64,000 bases of DNA, taken from assembly GCF_010974825.1 (NCBI RefSeq), contig NZ_JAAILA010000015.1, positions 1 to 64,000 of the forward strand. Direction: 5' to 3'. Position numbers and translations under genes: made by a program. Source of the DNA: Aeromonas rivipollensis (lineage in GTDB: Bacteria > Pseudomonadota > Gammaproteobacteria > Enterobacterales > Aeromonadaceae). Under the pieces are notes generated by a model that was not told the DNA's origin, searched no databases, and worked only from the letters and a program-made list of their open reading frames with translations. This document shows, in pieces, positions 19,709 through 28,104 of the stretch (positions within the stretch are counted from its first letter, which is position 1; every line of letters begins with the position of its first letter).

Positions 19709-20449
19709 ATGCTTGATTCAATCGATGTCTCTGTCGTGGTGCCCGCCAAGGATGAGCGGGACAATCTGGCCCCCCTCATCGGCGAGATAGATGCCGCGCT
19801 GGCGGGGAAATACAGCTACGAGCTGATCTATGTGGACGATGGCAGCGAGGATGACAGCTACGCCATCCTGTGCGATCTGAAGAGGCGTTATGCCGGGCTG
19901 CGCGTGATCCGCCATGCCAGGGCCGTCGGTCAGAGCATGGCGGTGCTCAGTGGCGTGCGCCACGGTCGCGGCGACTGGCTGGTGGTGCTGGATGGTGACG
20001 GCCAGAACGATCCGGCCGACATTCCCGCCATGCTGGAGGAGGCCAAGCGCCGCTTCGCGCAGGATCCCGCGCAAGTGGGACTTATCGGACACCGGGTCAA
20101 CCGCCGCGATGATTGGGTCAAGCGACTCTCCTCCAGGCTGGCCAACGGTTTTCGCGATCTGCTGCTGCGCGACGGCATCCCGGATACCGGCTGCGGTCTC
20201 AAGGTGGTGAGGCGCGACTGGTATCTGCGCCTGCCCGGTTTCAACCATATGCACCGTTACATTCCGGCTCTGATCCAGGCCCAGGGCGGGCGCATGTCCC
20301 CCTGGCCGGTCAACCACAGGCCACGGCAGGCGGGTGTCTCCAAATACGGGGTCTGGAACCGGCTCTGGGTCGGGCTGGTGGACGTGGTCGGTGTCTGCTG
20401 GCTGCAACGCCGCTCCAAGGTGGTCGAAGTCAGGGAGACACTCGAGTGA
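19709..20449 (+). CDS. family-2 glycosyltransferase, polyprenyl-phosphate sugar synthase type
   Basis: A 246-residue GT2 enzyme (DPM1/ArnC/RgtE-like) expected to move a sugar from a UDP donor to undecaprenyl phosphate. The N-terminus VSVVVPAKDERDNL, IYVDDGSEDDS and VVLDGDGQND (metal-binding DxD) fit, as does the acceptor-site QxxRRxK-type end (WLQRRSK). Unlike ArnC it lacks two C-terminal membrane helices. Its stop overlaps the start of a degenerate copy of the next gene's 5' end. With the LABN and ArnT-like genes it forms one operon. Confidence 0.88.
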   Translation: MLDSIDVSVVVPAKDERDNLAPLIGEIDAALAGKYSYELIYVDDGSEDDSYAILCDLKRRYAGLRVIRHARAVGQSMAVLSGVRHGRGDWLVVLDGDGQNDPADIPAMLEEAKRRFAQDPAQVGLIGHRVNRRDDWVKRLSSRLANGFRDLLLRDGIPDTGCGLKVVRRDWYLRLPGFNHMHRYIPALIQAQGGRMSPWPVNHRPRQAGVSKYGVWNRLWVGLVDVVGVCWLQRRSKVVEVRETLE

Positions 20450-20522
20450 TCGACTCTCTGCTCTCGATGCCGTTGGAGTGGCTGATATGATCGATGCCCT
20501 GCTCTCCATGGAGCTGACCTGG
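20446..20522 (+). repeat. imperfect tandem copy of the 5' end of the LABN gene
   Basis: Copy A (20446-20481, GTG start, encodes VIDSLLSMPLEW and then stops) lies 41 nt before copy B (20487-20522, the real gene start, MIDALLSMELTW). 25 of 36 nt and 8 of 12 residues match. Confidence 0.75.
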
Positions 20523-20852
20523 TTCGACTGGACCGGCCTGCATGTCACCGGCTGGAAGCTCATCGGCTACACCGGGGCGCTGATGTTCGGCGGCCGCTGG
20601 CTGGTGCAGTTCCTGGCCTCCAAGCGGGCCGGCAAACCCGTCATACCCCGGATGTTCTGGTACATGAGCGTGCTCGGCAGCCTGATGACTCTGAGCTATT
20701 TCGTCTTCTCCCCCAAGCAGGACTCCGTCGGCGTGCTGCAGAATCTCTTCCCCACCTTCACCGCCCTCTACAGCCTCTACCTGGATATCCAGCACCGGGG
20801 TTGGAAGCGGGACAAGCTCGTCGATGACAACGAGATCCACCATGGCAAATGA
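20487..20852 (+). CDS. small membrane protein with lipid-A-disaccharide synthase N-terminal-like (LABN) domain
   Basis: A 121-residue protein with three to four membrane helices and the LABN signature (GWKLIGYTGALMFGGRWLVQ, then SPKQDSVGVLQNLFPTFTALYSLYLD). In other bacteria such proteins lie between GT2 polyprenyl-phosphate sugar synthases and ArnT-like transferases and may move or present the lipid-linked sugar, like the ArnE/ArnF flippase. That role is inference from context. I start at ATG 20487, since an in-frame earlier start would overlap GT2 for over 100 nt. Both ends of the gene have degenerate tandem copies. Confidence 0.87.
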   Translation: MIDALLSMELTWFDWTGLHVTGWKLIGYTGALMFGGRWLVQFLASKRAGKPVIPRMFWYMSVLGSLMTLSYFVFSPKQDSVGVLQNLFPTFTALYSLYLDIQHRGWKRDKLVDDNEIHHGK

Positions 20853-20976
20853 GCATGTCCTGATCAGCCGCTTTCCTCTGGTCATCCCGCTCCAAGGCTG
20901 GAGACGTGGCAAGCTCGTCGATATCAATGAGGTCCGCCATGGTAAATGACCGCTTCCTGCTCAATCAGCGCTCCCT
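20799..20976 (+). repeat. imperfect 97-nt tandem duplication across the LABN/ArnT-like junction
   Basis: 20799-20879 matches 20896-20976 at an offset of 97 nt; 43 of the first 54 positions are identical. Both copies contain the LABN 3' end (KLVDDNEIHHGK versus KLVDINEVRHGK) and the 5' end of the next gene (MANEHVLISR versus MVNDRFLLNQ). Confidence 0.8.
20842..20949 (+). pseudogene. 35-codon remnant: start of an ArnT-like gene joined to end of a LABN gene
   Basis: This frame begins like the downstream transferase (MANEHVLISRF) and ends like the upstream LABN protein (GWRRGKLVDINEVRHGK, stop). It overlaps both real genes. It is what would remain if a duplicated LABN-ArnT junction had lost its middle. 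Whether it is translated is unknown; I treat it as a scar. Confidence 0.5.
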
Positions 20977-22627
20977 CGGCTGGCTGCTGCTGATCGCCCT
21001 GATAGTGCTGGGTGCCGGCCTCGGGCTGCGGGATCCCTGGCCCGCCGACGAGCCGCGCTTCGCCCTGATCGCCAAGGAGATGGTGGAGAGCGGCCAATGG
21101 CTCTTCCCCATGCGCGGCGGCGAGATCTACCCGGACAAGCCCCCCCTGTTTATGTGGGGCATAGCGATAGGGTATTTGCTGACCGGCTCCATCAAGGTGG
21201 CGTTTTTGCTGCCCTCCCTGCTGGCGGGTCTGCTGACCATAGTGTTGGTGTGGGACCTGGGCCGCCGCCTGTGGAACCCGGCGACAGGCTTCATGGCCGG
21301 GCTGCTGCTGCTGTTCACCGTCCAGTTCACTCTGCAGGCGAAGACGGCTCAGATCGACGCTCTGGTGACCTTCTTCATCACGCTAGGGGTCTACGGTTTC
21401 ATGCGCTTCCTGCTCTGCGGGGGAGGCTGGCGCTGGTACTGGCTCGGCTGGTTTGCCGCCGGGCTCGGCATCATCACCAAGGGGGTGGGGCTGCTGGCCC
21501 TGCTGATCCTGATCCCGGCTGTCTGGACCCACAGAGACAGGATCCGTGTCGCCTCCCCTGCCGACTGTTTGAAGGCGCTGGCGGGGCCGCTCTTCATGCT
21601 GCTGGCCATCGGCCTGTGGCTGGTGCCCATGCTGAGCGCCGTGGCCCAGAGCGGGGGCACAGTGCTGCAGGCCTATAGAGACAACATACTGCTGCGCCAG
21701 ACGGTGACCCGCTATGCGAATGCCTGGCATCACGTCAAACCCTTCTGGTACTACCTCAGCTCGGTGATCCCGCCGTTCTGGCTGCCTCTCTCCCTGCTGC
21801 TGCCCTGGCTGGTGCTGGCGTGGCGCAAGGGGATCCAGGGCCAGGACAAGCGCGTCATATTGCTGCTCGGTTATCTGGTGCTGGTGGTGCTCTTCTTCTC
21901 CCTGTCGCCGGGCAAACGCGGCGTCTATGTCACGCCGGGCACGCCGGCACTGGCCCTGCTGACTGCTCCCTACATGGGGACACTGCTGGCGCGGGTCTGG
22001 CCCGGGCGTCTGCTGGGGGGGCTCGGCTGGCTGCTGGGGATCGTCTGCGTGGGTGGCGCCGGTGCCCTGGCCGTCAGCGACAAGCTGGCGAACCGGTTGG
22101 GGGATCTGGGACCGGCCCCCTGGCTGCCTCTGCTGGTGCTGGGGGCGGCGCTGCTGCTGGTCAATGTGCTGCTGCGCCGGGCGCCGCTCAGCGCCATCCT
22201 CTGTTCGCTGGCGGTGGGTTGGCTGCTCTACTCCTGCTGGATCTGCGTGCGCCTCAACGACATGCGCACGCCGCAGGGGGTGATGGCGCTGGCGGCCCAG
22301 AAGGTGCCAGCGGGGGAGGAACTGCTGCTTGCCGGTTTCAAGGAACAGCACCTGCTGTTCGCTCGGCAACCCGTGCAACATTACCCCTACCTGCTGGGGG
22401 ATGGGGAGCAGGCTCGCGAGGCGGCGGCCTGGGTGGCGGCCGCGCCCAAGCGCCATGTGCTGGGCAGCGCGGATCTGATGGTGCTGTGTTTCGAGCCCGA
22501 GAAGATGGAAAACCTCGGCAACCGCCATCGCACCGACTGGCTGCTGGCGGGGGCTGAGGCCCTCAAGCCTGCATGCCAGGGGCTGACTCCGAGGTTAGAA
22601 CCCTTTCGCTATACCCCGGGTCCCTGA
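20939..22627 (+). CDS. ArnT-like (GT83/PMT family) lipid-linked sugar transferase
   Basis: A 562-residue inner-membrane glycosyltransferase with about 12 hydrophobic spans. The ArnT/RgtA-type periplasmic loop is clear: WPADEPRFALIAKEM, then GEIYPDKPPLFMW. A later YYLSSVIPPFWLPLSLL segment is also family-like. Such enzymes move a sugar from undecaprenyl (or dodecaprenyl) phosphate to lipid A or core. I start at ATG 20939, which matches the duplicated junction; an extension to 20906 has no site. With UDP-GalA enzymes encoded opposite (22688-25044), galacturonate is a reasonable donor sugar, but Ara4N or another sugar cannot be ruled out. Confidence 0.88.
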   Translation: MVNDRFLLNQRSLGWLLLIALIVLGAGLGLRDPWPADEPRFALIAKEMVESGQWLFPMRGGEIYPDKPPLFMWGIAIGYLLTGSIKVAFLLPSLLAGLLTIVLVWDLGRRLWNPATGFMAGLLLLFTVQFTLQAKTAQIDALVTFFITLGVYGFMRFLLCGGGWRWYWLGWFAAGLGIITKGVGLLALLILIPAVWTHRDRIRVASPADCLKALAGPLFMLLAIGLWLVPMLSAVAQSGGTVLQAYRDNILLRQTVTRYANAWHHVKPFWYYLSSVIPPFWLPLSLLLPWLVLAWRKGIQGQDKRVILLLGYLVLVVLFFSLSPGKRGVYVTPGTPALALLTAPYMGTLLARVWPGRLLGGLGWLLGIVCVGGAGALAVSDKLANRLGDLGPAPWLPLLVLGAALLLVNVLLRRAPLSAILCSLAVGWLLYSCWICVRLNDMRTPQGVMALAAQKVPAGEELLLAGFKEQHLLFARQPVQHYPYLLGDGEQAREAAAWVAAAPKRHVLGSADLMVLCFEPEKMENLGNRHRTDWLLAGAEALKPACQGLTPRLEPFRYTPGP

Positions 22628-22641
22628 GGCCGGGACCCGGC

Positions 22642-22670
22642 AAAAGGGGCTGCCAGTGGCAGCCCCTTTT
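22642..22670. terminator. bidirectional rho-independent terminator
   Basis: AAAAGGGGCTGCC, loop AGT, GGCAGCCCCTTTT. It is shared by the convergent transferase and epimerase genes. Confidence 0.92.
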
Positions 22671-22687
22671 CATCTCGGGCTATGGGG

Positions 22688-23686
22688 TCAGACCCCGTAG
22701 TAGGCCCTGTACCAGTCGACGAAGCTGGCAACCCCCTCCTCAAGCCCGACTCCGGCTCTGTAGCCGGTGGCATCGAACAGCGCCTGGGTGTCGGCCCAGG
22801 TCGCCTGCACGTCCCCGGCCTGCATCGGCAACAGGTTTCGGATGGCTCGCTTGCCGAGCGCCGCCTCTATGGCCTCCACGAAATCCATGAGTCGTACCGG
22901 GCTGCCATGGCCGATGTTGAAGAGGCGGTAGGGGGCCGGGCTGGCGTCGGCCGCCCCCTGCCAGGTCGGGTCGCCTTGCGGGGGCCTGTCCGCGACCCGG
23001 ATCACCCCCTCCACTATGTCGTCGATATGGGTGAAGTCCCGGCTGAGCTGGCCCTGGTTGTAGATGTCGATGGGCTCACCGCTCAGGATGGCGCGCACGA
23101 ACTTGAACAGCGCCATGTCCGGTCGCCCCCAGGGGCCGTAGACGGTGAAGAAGCGCAAGCCCGTGGTGGGCAGCCCATAGAGGTGGGAGTAGGAGTGGGC
23201 CATCAATTCGTTGGCCTTCTTGCTCGCGGCATAGAGGGAGACGGGGTGATCCACCCCGTCCGAGGTCTTGAACGGCATCTGCTCGTTGAGGCCATAAACC
23301 GAGCTGGAGGAGGCGTAGACCAGGTGCTGCACCCCGTGATGGCGGCACCCCTCCAGCACGGTGAGGGTGCCGTTGAGGTTGCTGTCGGCGTAGGCGAAGG
23401 GGTTGTCCAGCGAATAGCGCACCCCGGCCTGGGCCCCCAGGTGGATCACCCGATCGAACCGCTCGCGGGCAAAGAGCGCCGCCATGGTTGCGCGATCGGC
23501 GAGGTCCATCCGCTCGAAGCGAAAACCGGGCAGTGGCAGCAGCAGTGCCAGCCGCGCCTCCTTCAGGCTGACCTCGTAGTAGTCGTTGAGGTTGTCCAGG
23601 CCAACCACCTGATGGCCGTCGCGGCAGAGCCGCTGCGCCACATGGAAGCCGATGAAGCCGGCGGCGCCGGTGACCAGATATTTCAT
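22688..23686 (-). CDS. UDP-glucuronate 4-epimerase (LpsL/WbnF type NAD-dependent epimerase)
   Basis: A 332-residue short-chain dehydrogenase-like epimerase that interconverts UDP-GlcA and UDP-GalA. It has the NAD motif [16 protein letters not shown], the active-site [11 protein letters not shown] (YxxxK) preceded by YASSSSVYG, and the [16 protein letters not shown] segment characteristic of the uronate epimerase branch. It overlaps ugd by 4 nt, so product and substrate enzymes are co-translated. It would supply UDP-GalA for the convergent transferase operon. Confidence 0.9.
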   Translation of the reverse strand: MKYLVTGAAGFIGFHVAQRLCRDGHQVVGLDNLNDYYEVSLKEARLALLLPLPGFRFERMDLADRATMAALFARERFDRVIHLGAQAGVRYSLDNPFAYADSNLNGTLTVLEGCRHHGVQHLVYASSSSVYGLNEQMPFKTSDGVDHPVSLYAASKKANELMAHSYSHLYGLPTTGLRFFTVYGPWGRPDMALFKFVRAILSGEPIDIYNQGQLSRDFTHIDDIVEGVIRVADRPPQGDPTWQGAADASPAPYRLFNIGHGSPVRLMDFVEAIEAALGKRAIRNLLPMQAGDVQATWADTQALFDATGYRAGVGLEEGVASFVDWYRAYYGV

Positions 23687-25044
23687 TGTTGTTGCTCCTC
23701 GCGCAGCCCCGCGGCCAGGCTGTCGCCCCGGCCTATGGCGTAGTAGGTGAAGCCGCGCTGGCGCAGGCGGGCCGGGTCATAGAGGTTGCGGCCATCGATG
23801 ATGACGGCCTGCTTCAGGGTCTGCCGCACCAGCTCGAAGTCCGGTGCGCGGAACTGCTGCCACTCGGTGCAGATGAGCAGGGCGTCGGCCCCCTTGAGGG
23901 CGGCCTCCTGGGTACCACACAGGGTCAGATCGTCCCGCAGGCCATAGAGGCGCTGGGCCTCGCTCATGGCCTCGGGATCGAACGCCTGCACCTTGCCACC
24001 GGCGGCCCAGATCGCCTCCATCAGCACCCGGCTCGGGGCTTCGCGCATGTCGTCGGTATTGGGCTTGAAGGCCAGCCCCCAGAGGGCGAAGGTCCGCCCT
24101 GTCAGATCGGCACCGAAGTGCTGCCGCAGGCGGGCCATGAGCTTGTGTTTCTGGCCGTCGTTGACCCGCTCCACCGCGTGGAGTAAAGGGGCATCACAGC
24201 CAATCTCGCCCGCGGTGTGGATCAGCGCCTTGACGTCCTTGGGGAAGCAGGAGCCGCCATAGCCGCAGCCGGGATAGATGAAGTGATGGCCGATGCGGGG
24301 GTCGGCGCCTATGCCCTTGCGCACGGCTTCGATGTCGGCCCCGAGCTTCTCCGCCAGGGTGGCCATCTCGTTCATGAAGGAGATCTTGGTGGCCAGCATG
24401 GCGTTGGCGGCGTACTTGGTCAGCTCGGCGCTGCGGGCGTCCATCTGTATGATGCGATCCCGATTGCGGTTGAAGGGGGCATAGAGCTCTTCGAGCAGGG
24501 AGAGGGCGTGGGCCGAGTCTGTGCCTATGATGATGCGATCCGGCCGCAGGCAGTCGGCCACCGCGGCCCCCTCCTTGAGAAACTCCGGGTTGGAGACCAC
24601 CTCAAGGGGCAAGTCGACCCCGCGATCGCGCAGGATGGCGGCGATATGCTGGTGCACCCGGTTGGCGGTGCCGACCGGCACTGTGCTCTTGTTGACCACC
24701 ACCTTGCCGCCCTGCATCAGCCGCCCTATGGTGCCGGCCACCGCCAGCACGTGCTGCAGATCGGCCGAGCCGTCTTCATCCGGCGGGGTGCCGACCGCGA
24801 TGAAGATGAGCTCGGCGAACGCCACCCCCTCGGCCACATCCGTGGTGAAGTGCAGGCGACCGGCCTGATGGTTGGCCTGCACCAGGGGGGCGAGACCGGG
24901 CTCGAAGATGGGGATCATGCCCTCTTTGAGGCGCTCGACCTTGGCGGCGTCCACGTCCACGCAGGTTACCCTGTGGCCCATCTCGGCGAGCACGGCGGCC
25001 TGAACCAGCCCCACATAACCTATTCCGAATACGCTGACTCTCAT
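23683..25044 (-). CDS. ugd: UDP-glucose 6-dehydrogenase
   Basis: A 453-residue cytoplasmic enzyme oxidising UDP-glucose to UDP-glucuronate with two NAD. It shows the NAD motif [20 protein letters not shown], the catalytic cysteine in [16 protein letters not shown] and the [19 protein letters not shown] hinge. I start at ATG 25044 (MRVSVFG), with GGAG 9 nt upstream; ATG 25080 lacks a site. It is first of a two-gene operon with the 4-epimerase. Confidence 0.95.
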   Translation of the reverse strand: MRVSVFGIGYVGLVQAAVLAEMGHRVTCVDVDAAKVERLKEGMIPIFEPGLAPLVQANHQAGRLHFTTDVAEGVAFAELIFIAVGTPPDEDGSADLQHVLAVAGTIGRLMQGGKVVVNKSTVPVGTANRVHQHIAAILRDRGVDLPLEVVSNPEFLKEGAAVADCLRPDRIIIGTDSAHALSLLEELYAPFNRNRDRIIQMDARSAELTKYAANAMLATKISFMNEMATLAEKLGADIEAVRKGIGADPRIGHHFIYPGCGYGGSCFPKDVKALIHTAGEIGCDAPLLHAVERVNDGQKHKLMARLRQHFGADLTGRTFALWGLAFKPNTDDMREAPSRVLMEAIWAAGGKVQAFDPEAMSEAQRLYGLRDDLTLCGTQEAALKGADALLICTEWQQFRAPDFELVRQTLKQAVIIDGRNLYDPARLRQRGFTYYAIGRGDSLAAGLREEQQQ

Positions 25045-25357
25045 CTGCTGTCGCTCCGCAGCCTGTGGCAAGGGGTTCATTTTAGAACGATTCCCGCCTG
25101 CTGGCAGCGAGATAGCCCGGGTTTTTCAGGCGCGCTTCAGGCTGGCTTCAGCTTGAGAGGGGGAGGTCGTGACATATTTTGGTGCAATGGTTGTAACGCG
25201 GCGCTGACGCGCACCATTTCGGCGCATTCGATCCCGTACTTGTGATCCGGGTCACTCAAAATGGACACTGTGACCATAACGAAGTCCCGACTCACGGGGC
25301 TCGCGCCCGTCACCGGGCCTCAGACACTCTTTTCACTTCGCTACTGGACATAAGGTT
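25045..25357. other. divergent promoter region between ugd and the YitT gene
   Basis: About 310 nt without a supported gene. A short hairpin (ACGGG...CCCGT, near 25297-25313) lies in the leader of the YitT gene. No clear operator recognised. Confidence 0.45.
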
Positions 25358-25966
25358 ATGGACAACACCCCCCGTTCGGCTCATCCGCTCTATGAGGATG
25401 TGCTCGCCCTGCTGACCGCGGCAAGCTTCGTTTCCCTCGGCATCTTCCTGTTTCATCAGGTCGGTCTGCTCACCGGCGGCACTGCCGGGCTGGCGCTGCT
25501 GCTGCAGCAGGTCACTGGCCTGAGCTTCGGTCTGCTCTTCTTCGCCATGAACCTGCCCTTCTATGCCCTGGCCTGGCTCAGGATGGGGCCGCGCTTCACC
25601 CTCAACACCTTCGCCGCCGTGGCGACCGTCTCCTTCATGACGGATCACCTCAACGCCGTGCTGCAGATAGGCAAGATAGAGCCCGTCTATGCGGCCCTGA
25701 TCGGCGGCACCCTGATCGGCATGGGGCTGCTCATCATGTTCCGCCACAAGGCGAGCCTGGGCGGTTTCAATATCCTGGCGCTGTTTATTCAGGACAAGTT
25801 CGGCATCCGTGCTGGCAAGCTGCAAATGGGGCTGGATTGCGCCATCGTCATCGCCTCCTTCTTCGTGGTCTCCCCCTGGCTGCTGGCGCTCTCCGTGGTG
25901 GCGGCCATCATCTGTAACCTGGTATTGACACTCAATCACAAGCCGGGCCGCTACCAGATCGCCTGA
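25358..25966 (+). CDS. YitT family membrane protein
   Basis: A 202-residue inner-membrane protein with five or six hydrophobic helices and the YitT/DUF161 signature: LGIFLFHQVGLLTGGTAGLA near residue 30 and GTLIGMGLLIMFRHKASLGG near residue 115. It lacks the C-terminal DUF2179 domain seen in longer Gram-positive members. The function of the family is not established. It is monocistronic, with AAGG before the ATG and a strong terminator after the stop. Confidence 0.9.
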   Translation: MDNTPRSAHPLYEDVLALLTAASFVSLGIFLFHQVGLLTGGTAGLALLLQQVTGLSFGLLFFAMNLPFYALAWLRMGPRFTLNTFAAVATVSFMTDHLNAVLQIGKIEPVYAALIGGTLIGMGLLIMFRHKASLGGFNILALFIQDKFGIRAGKLQMGLDCAIVIASFFVVSPWLLALSVVAAIICNLVLTLNHKPGRYQIA

Positions 25967-25983
25967 GTAGCCCTTCACTTTGC

Positions 25984-26019
25984 AAACAAACAGAGCGCCC
26001 AAGGGCGCTCTGTTTGTTT
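25984..26019. terminator. bidirectional rho-independent terminator
   Basis: A 17-bp perfect stem, AAACAAACAGAGCGCCC paired with GGGCGCTCTGTTTGTTT. It ends the YitT gene on one strand and the hmu operon on the other. Confidence 0.93.
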
Positions 26020-26034
26020 CTTCTCATTAGCTAA

Positions 26035-26321
26035 TTGCACCACCATGGGTTGCTCCGTGTCGGGACGATGGCTGAACGGCTCACACCACCATGGGCTGTC
26101 CCGTCTCGGGGTGATGGATGGCTTGGACGGGGTAGTCGTGGAAAGGGAGGGCGATACGCCCGCCATCACACCACCATGGGCTGCCCCGTCTCGGGGTGGT
26201 GGATGTCTTGGACGGGGTAGTCGTGGATTGGGAGGGCGATGCGCCCGCCATCACACCACCATGGGTTGCCCCGTCTCGGGGTGGTGGATCACCTGGGCGG
26301 GATAATCGTAGAGGCGGGCGA
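26035..26321 (-). repeat. tandem degenerate copies of the 3' end of hmuV
   Basis: An 85-nt unit begins at 26251 (inside hmuV), 26166 and 26081; a truncated unit starts near 26035. The two downstream full copies match at 79 of 85 positions. Each carries the code for HHPETGQPMVV plus stop and a CCCCG-TCT-CGGGG hairpin flanked by CCACC/GGTGG. 85 is not a multiple of 3, so the copies do not extend the protein. Confidence 0.85.
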
Positions 26322-27057
26322 TCAGTTCGGGGGTGAGCACCTCTGCCGGGGAGCCGTCCGCCATCAGCCTGCCCTGCTCCAGCATCACCAGCCGATCGGC
26401 GTAGCGCGCCGCCAGGTTGAGGTCGTGCAGCACCACCAGCACTGCGGTGTTGCGGGCGGCCAGGGCGCGGGCCATGGTGAGCAGCTGATGCTGGTACTTG
26501 AGATCGAGGGCCGAGGTGGGCTCGTCGAGCAGCAGCAGCCGCGGCTGCTCGGGATCCGACAGCCGTCCCGGTGACGGCTCCTGCCAGATCTGGGCCAGTA
26601 CCCGGGCGAACTGCACCCGCTGGCGCTCCCCTCCGGAGAGGCCGGGATAGAGGCGGCCGGCCAGGTGCTCGACCCCGGCATGGATCATGGCGGCCCGCAC
26701 TATCTGGTCGCGGCGGCTGACGGGCTCGCTGTGGGGCAGCCGCCCCATGGCCACCACCTCCTCGCACAGGAAGGGGAAGCTCAAGGACGAGCTCTGGGGC
26801 AATACCCCGACTCTGTGGGCCAGGGCATCGCCGGCCCACTCTTGCCGCTTGCGACCGAACAGGGAGATGGTGCCGTCATAGGCCAGCTCGCCGGTCAGGC
26901 ACTTGAGCAGCGAGCTCTTGCCCGCCCCGTTCGGGCCGAGCAGGGCGGTCAGGCTGCCCCCATGCAGGTCGAGATCCAGGCTGTCCAGGATGAGGCGATT
27001 GCCCCGGGTGAGGCTGATGCTCTGGCAAGTGAGCAGGGGGGAGGGGGATCCGGGCAA
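26251..27057 (-). CDS. hmuV: hemin ABC transporter ATP-binding protein HmuV
   Basis: A 268-residue ABC ATPase that powers heme import across the inner membrane. Walker A is GPNGAGKSS, the Q-loop region is GVLPQSSSL, the signature is LSGGERQR and Walker B is LLLLDEPTS, followed by HDLNLAARYADR. The likely start is TTG 27057, with AGGAG about 9 nt upstream; there is no in-frame ATG near it. It follows hmuU by 15 nt. The 3' end is unusual, with degenerate copies running downstream (26035-26250). Confidence 0.95.
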   Translation of the reverse strand: MPGSPSPLLTCQSISLTRGNRLILDSLDLDLHGGSLTALLGPNGAGKSSLLKCLTGELAYDGTISLFGRKRQEWAGDALAHRVGVLPQSSSLSFPFLCEEVVAMGRLPHSEPVSRRDQIVRAAMIHAGVEHLAGRLYPGLSGGERQRVQFARVLAQIWQEPSPGRLSDPEQPRLLLLDEPTSALDLKYQHQLLTMARALAARNTAVLVVLHDLNLAARYADRLVMLEQGRLMADGSPAEVLTPELIARLYDYPAQVIHHPETGQPMVV

Positions 27058-27072
27058 GATGGCGTTCTCCTG

Positions 27073-28104
27073 TTACAGCGTCCGGCGACTCTTGACCAAG
27101 AGCCAGATGAAGAAGGGGGCACCCAGCAGGGCCGTGATGATGCCCACCGGCAGCTCGGCCGGCGCCAGCAGGGTGCGGGCCAGCATGTCGGCCCCCAGCA
27201 GCAGGGCGGCGCCGAGCAGGGCCGAGAGCGGCAGCAGCCTGACGTGATTGGGGCCGGCCAGCAGCCGCACCAGGTGGGGCACCACCAGACCGACGAAGCC
27301 GATCATGCCGGCCACCGCCACCGCGACGCCGACACCGGCTGCGGTGAGCAGGATCAGGCGCCGCTTGAGGCATTGCACATTCACCCCCAGATGCCGGGCC
27401 TCACCCTCCCCCAGCAACAGGGCGTTGAGGGGGTTGGCATCGCGCATGAAGAGCCACAGCAGGGCGGCCAGGGTCGCCAGCGCCAGCCCCACATCCACCG
27501 GCTTGCCGGCGGCCAGGGAGCCCATCTGCCACAGGCTCAGGTTGCGCAGCATCTGATCGTCCGCCAGGTAGGTGAGCAGCCCTATCACGGCCCCTGACAG
27601 GGCCGTGATGGCGACGCCCGCCAGCAGCATGACGGTGACCGAGGTGCCCCCCTCACGGGTGCCCAGCAAATACACAAGCGTGGTGGTGAGCGCCCCGCCG
27701 AGGAAGGCGAGCAGGGGCAGCAGACCGAGGCCGAGCAGGCTCTGCAACTGCTGGCCGAGGGGGGCAAGCAGCACTATGGCCAGGGCGGCACCGAGCGCCG
27801 CGCCGCCGGAGACCCCTATGATGCCGGGGTCAGCCAGGGGGTTGCGAAACAGCCCCTGCATCACGGCGCCACAGAGGCCGAGAATGCCCCCCACGGCGAT
27901 GCACAGCAGGGTACGTGGCAGGCGGATCTCCTGCACTATCAGCAGCTTGTGTGCCTCTATCCCGCTCTCTTTGCCGGCAAACAGGGCTTGCAGGCTCTCG
28001 GCCAAGGAGAGCGACATGGGGCCGGTGGCGAGGGAGCCGACCAGCAGCAGGGCGAGCGTGCAGCCGGTGAGCGCGAGCAGCCAGGGCAGCGGCAGACGCA
28101 TCAT
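27073..28104 (-). CDS. hmuU: hemin ABC transporter permease HmuU
   Basis: A 343-residue FecCD/BtuC-type permease with about ten membrane helices. Signature segments are RLPRTLLCIAVGGILGLCGA, GLFRNPLADPGIIGVSGGAA and GFVGLVVPHLVRLL. It should form a homodimer with two HmuV subunits and receive heme from HmuT. ATG 28104 overlaps the hmuT stop by 4 nt (ATGA); ATG 28101 follows directly and is equally possible. Confidence 0.96.
   Translation of the reverse strand: MMRLPLPWLLALTGCTLALLLVGSLATGPMSLSLAESLQALFAGKESGIEAHKLLIVQEIRLPRTLLCIAVGGILGLCGAVMQGLFRNPLADPGIIGVSGGAALGAALAIVLLAPLGQQLQSLLGLGLLPLLAFLGGALTTTLVYLLGTREGGTSVTVMLLAGVAITALSGAVIGLLTYLADDQMLRNLSLWQMGSLAAGKPVDVGLALATLAALLWLFMRDANPLNALLLGEGEARHLGVNVQCLKRRLILLTAAGVGVAVAVAGMIGFVGLVVPHLVRLLAGPNHVRLLPLSALLGAALLLGADMLARTLLAPAELPVGIITALLGAPFFIWLLVKSRRTL

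Noticed and set aside
26035..26321. Insertion-sequence remnant as the source of the 85-nt repeats
   Set aside because: The unit is plainly derived from the hmuV 3' end, with no transposase code or terminal inverted repeats.
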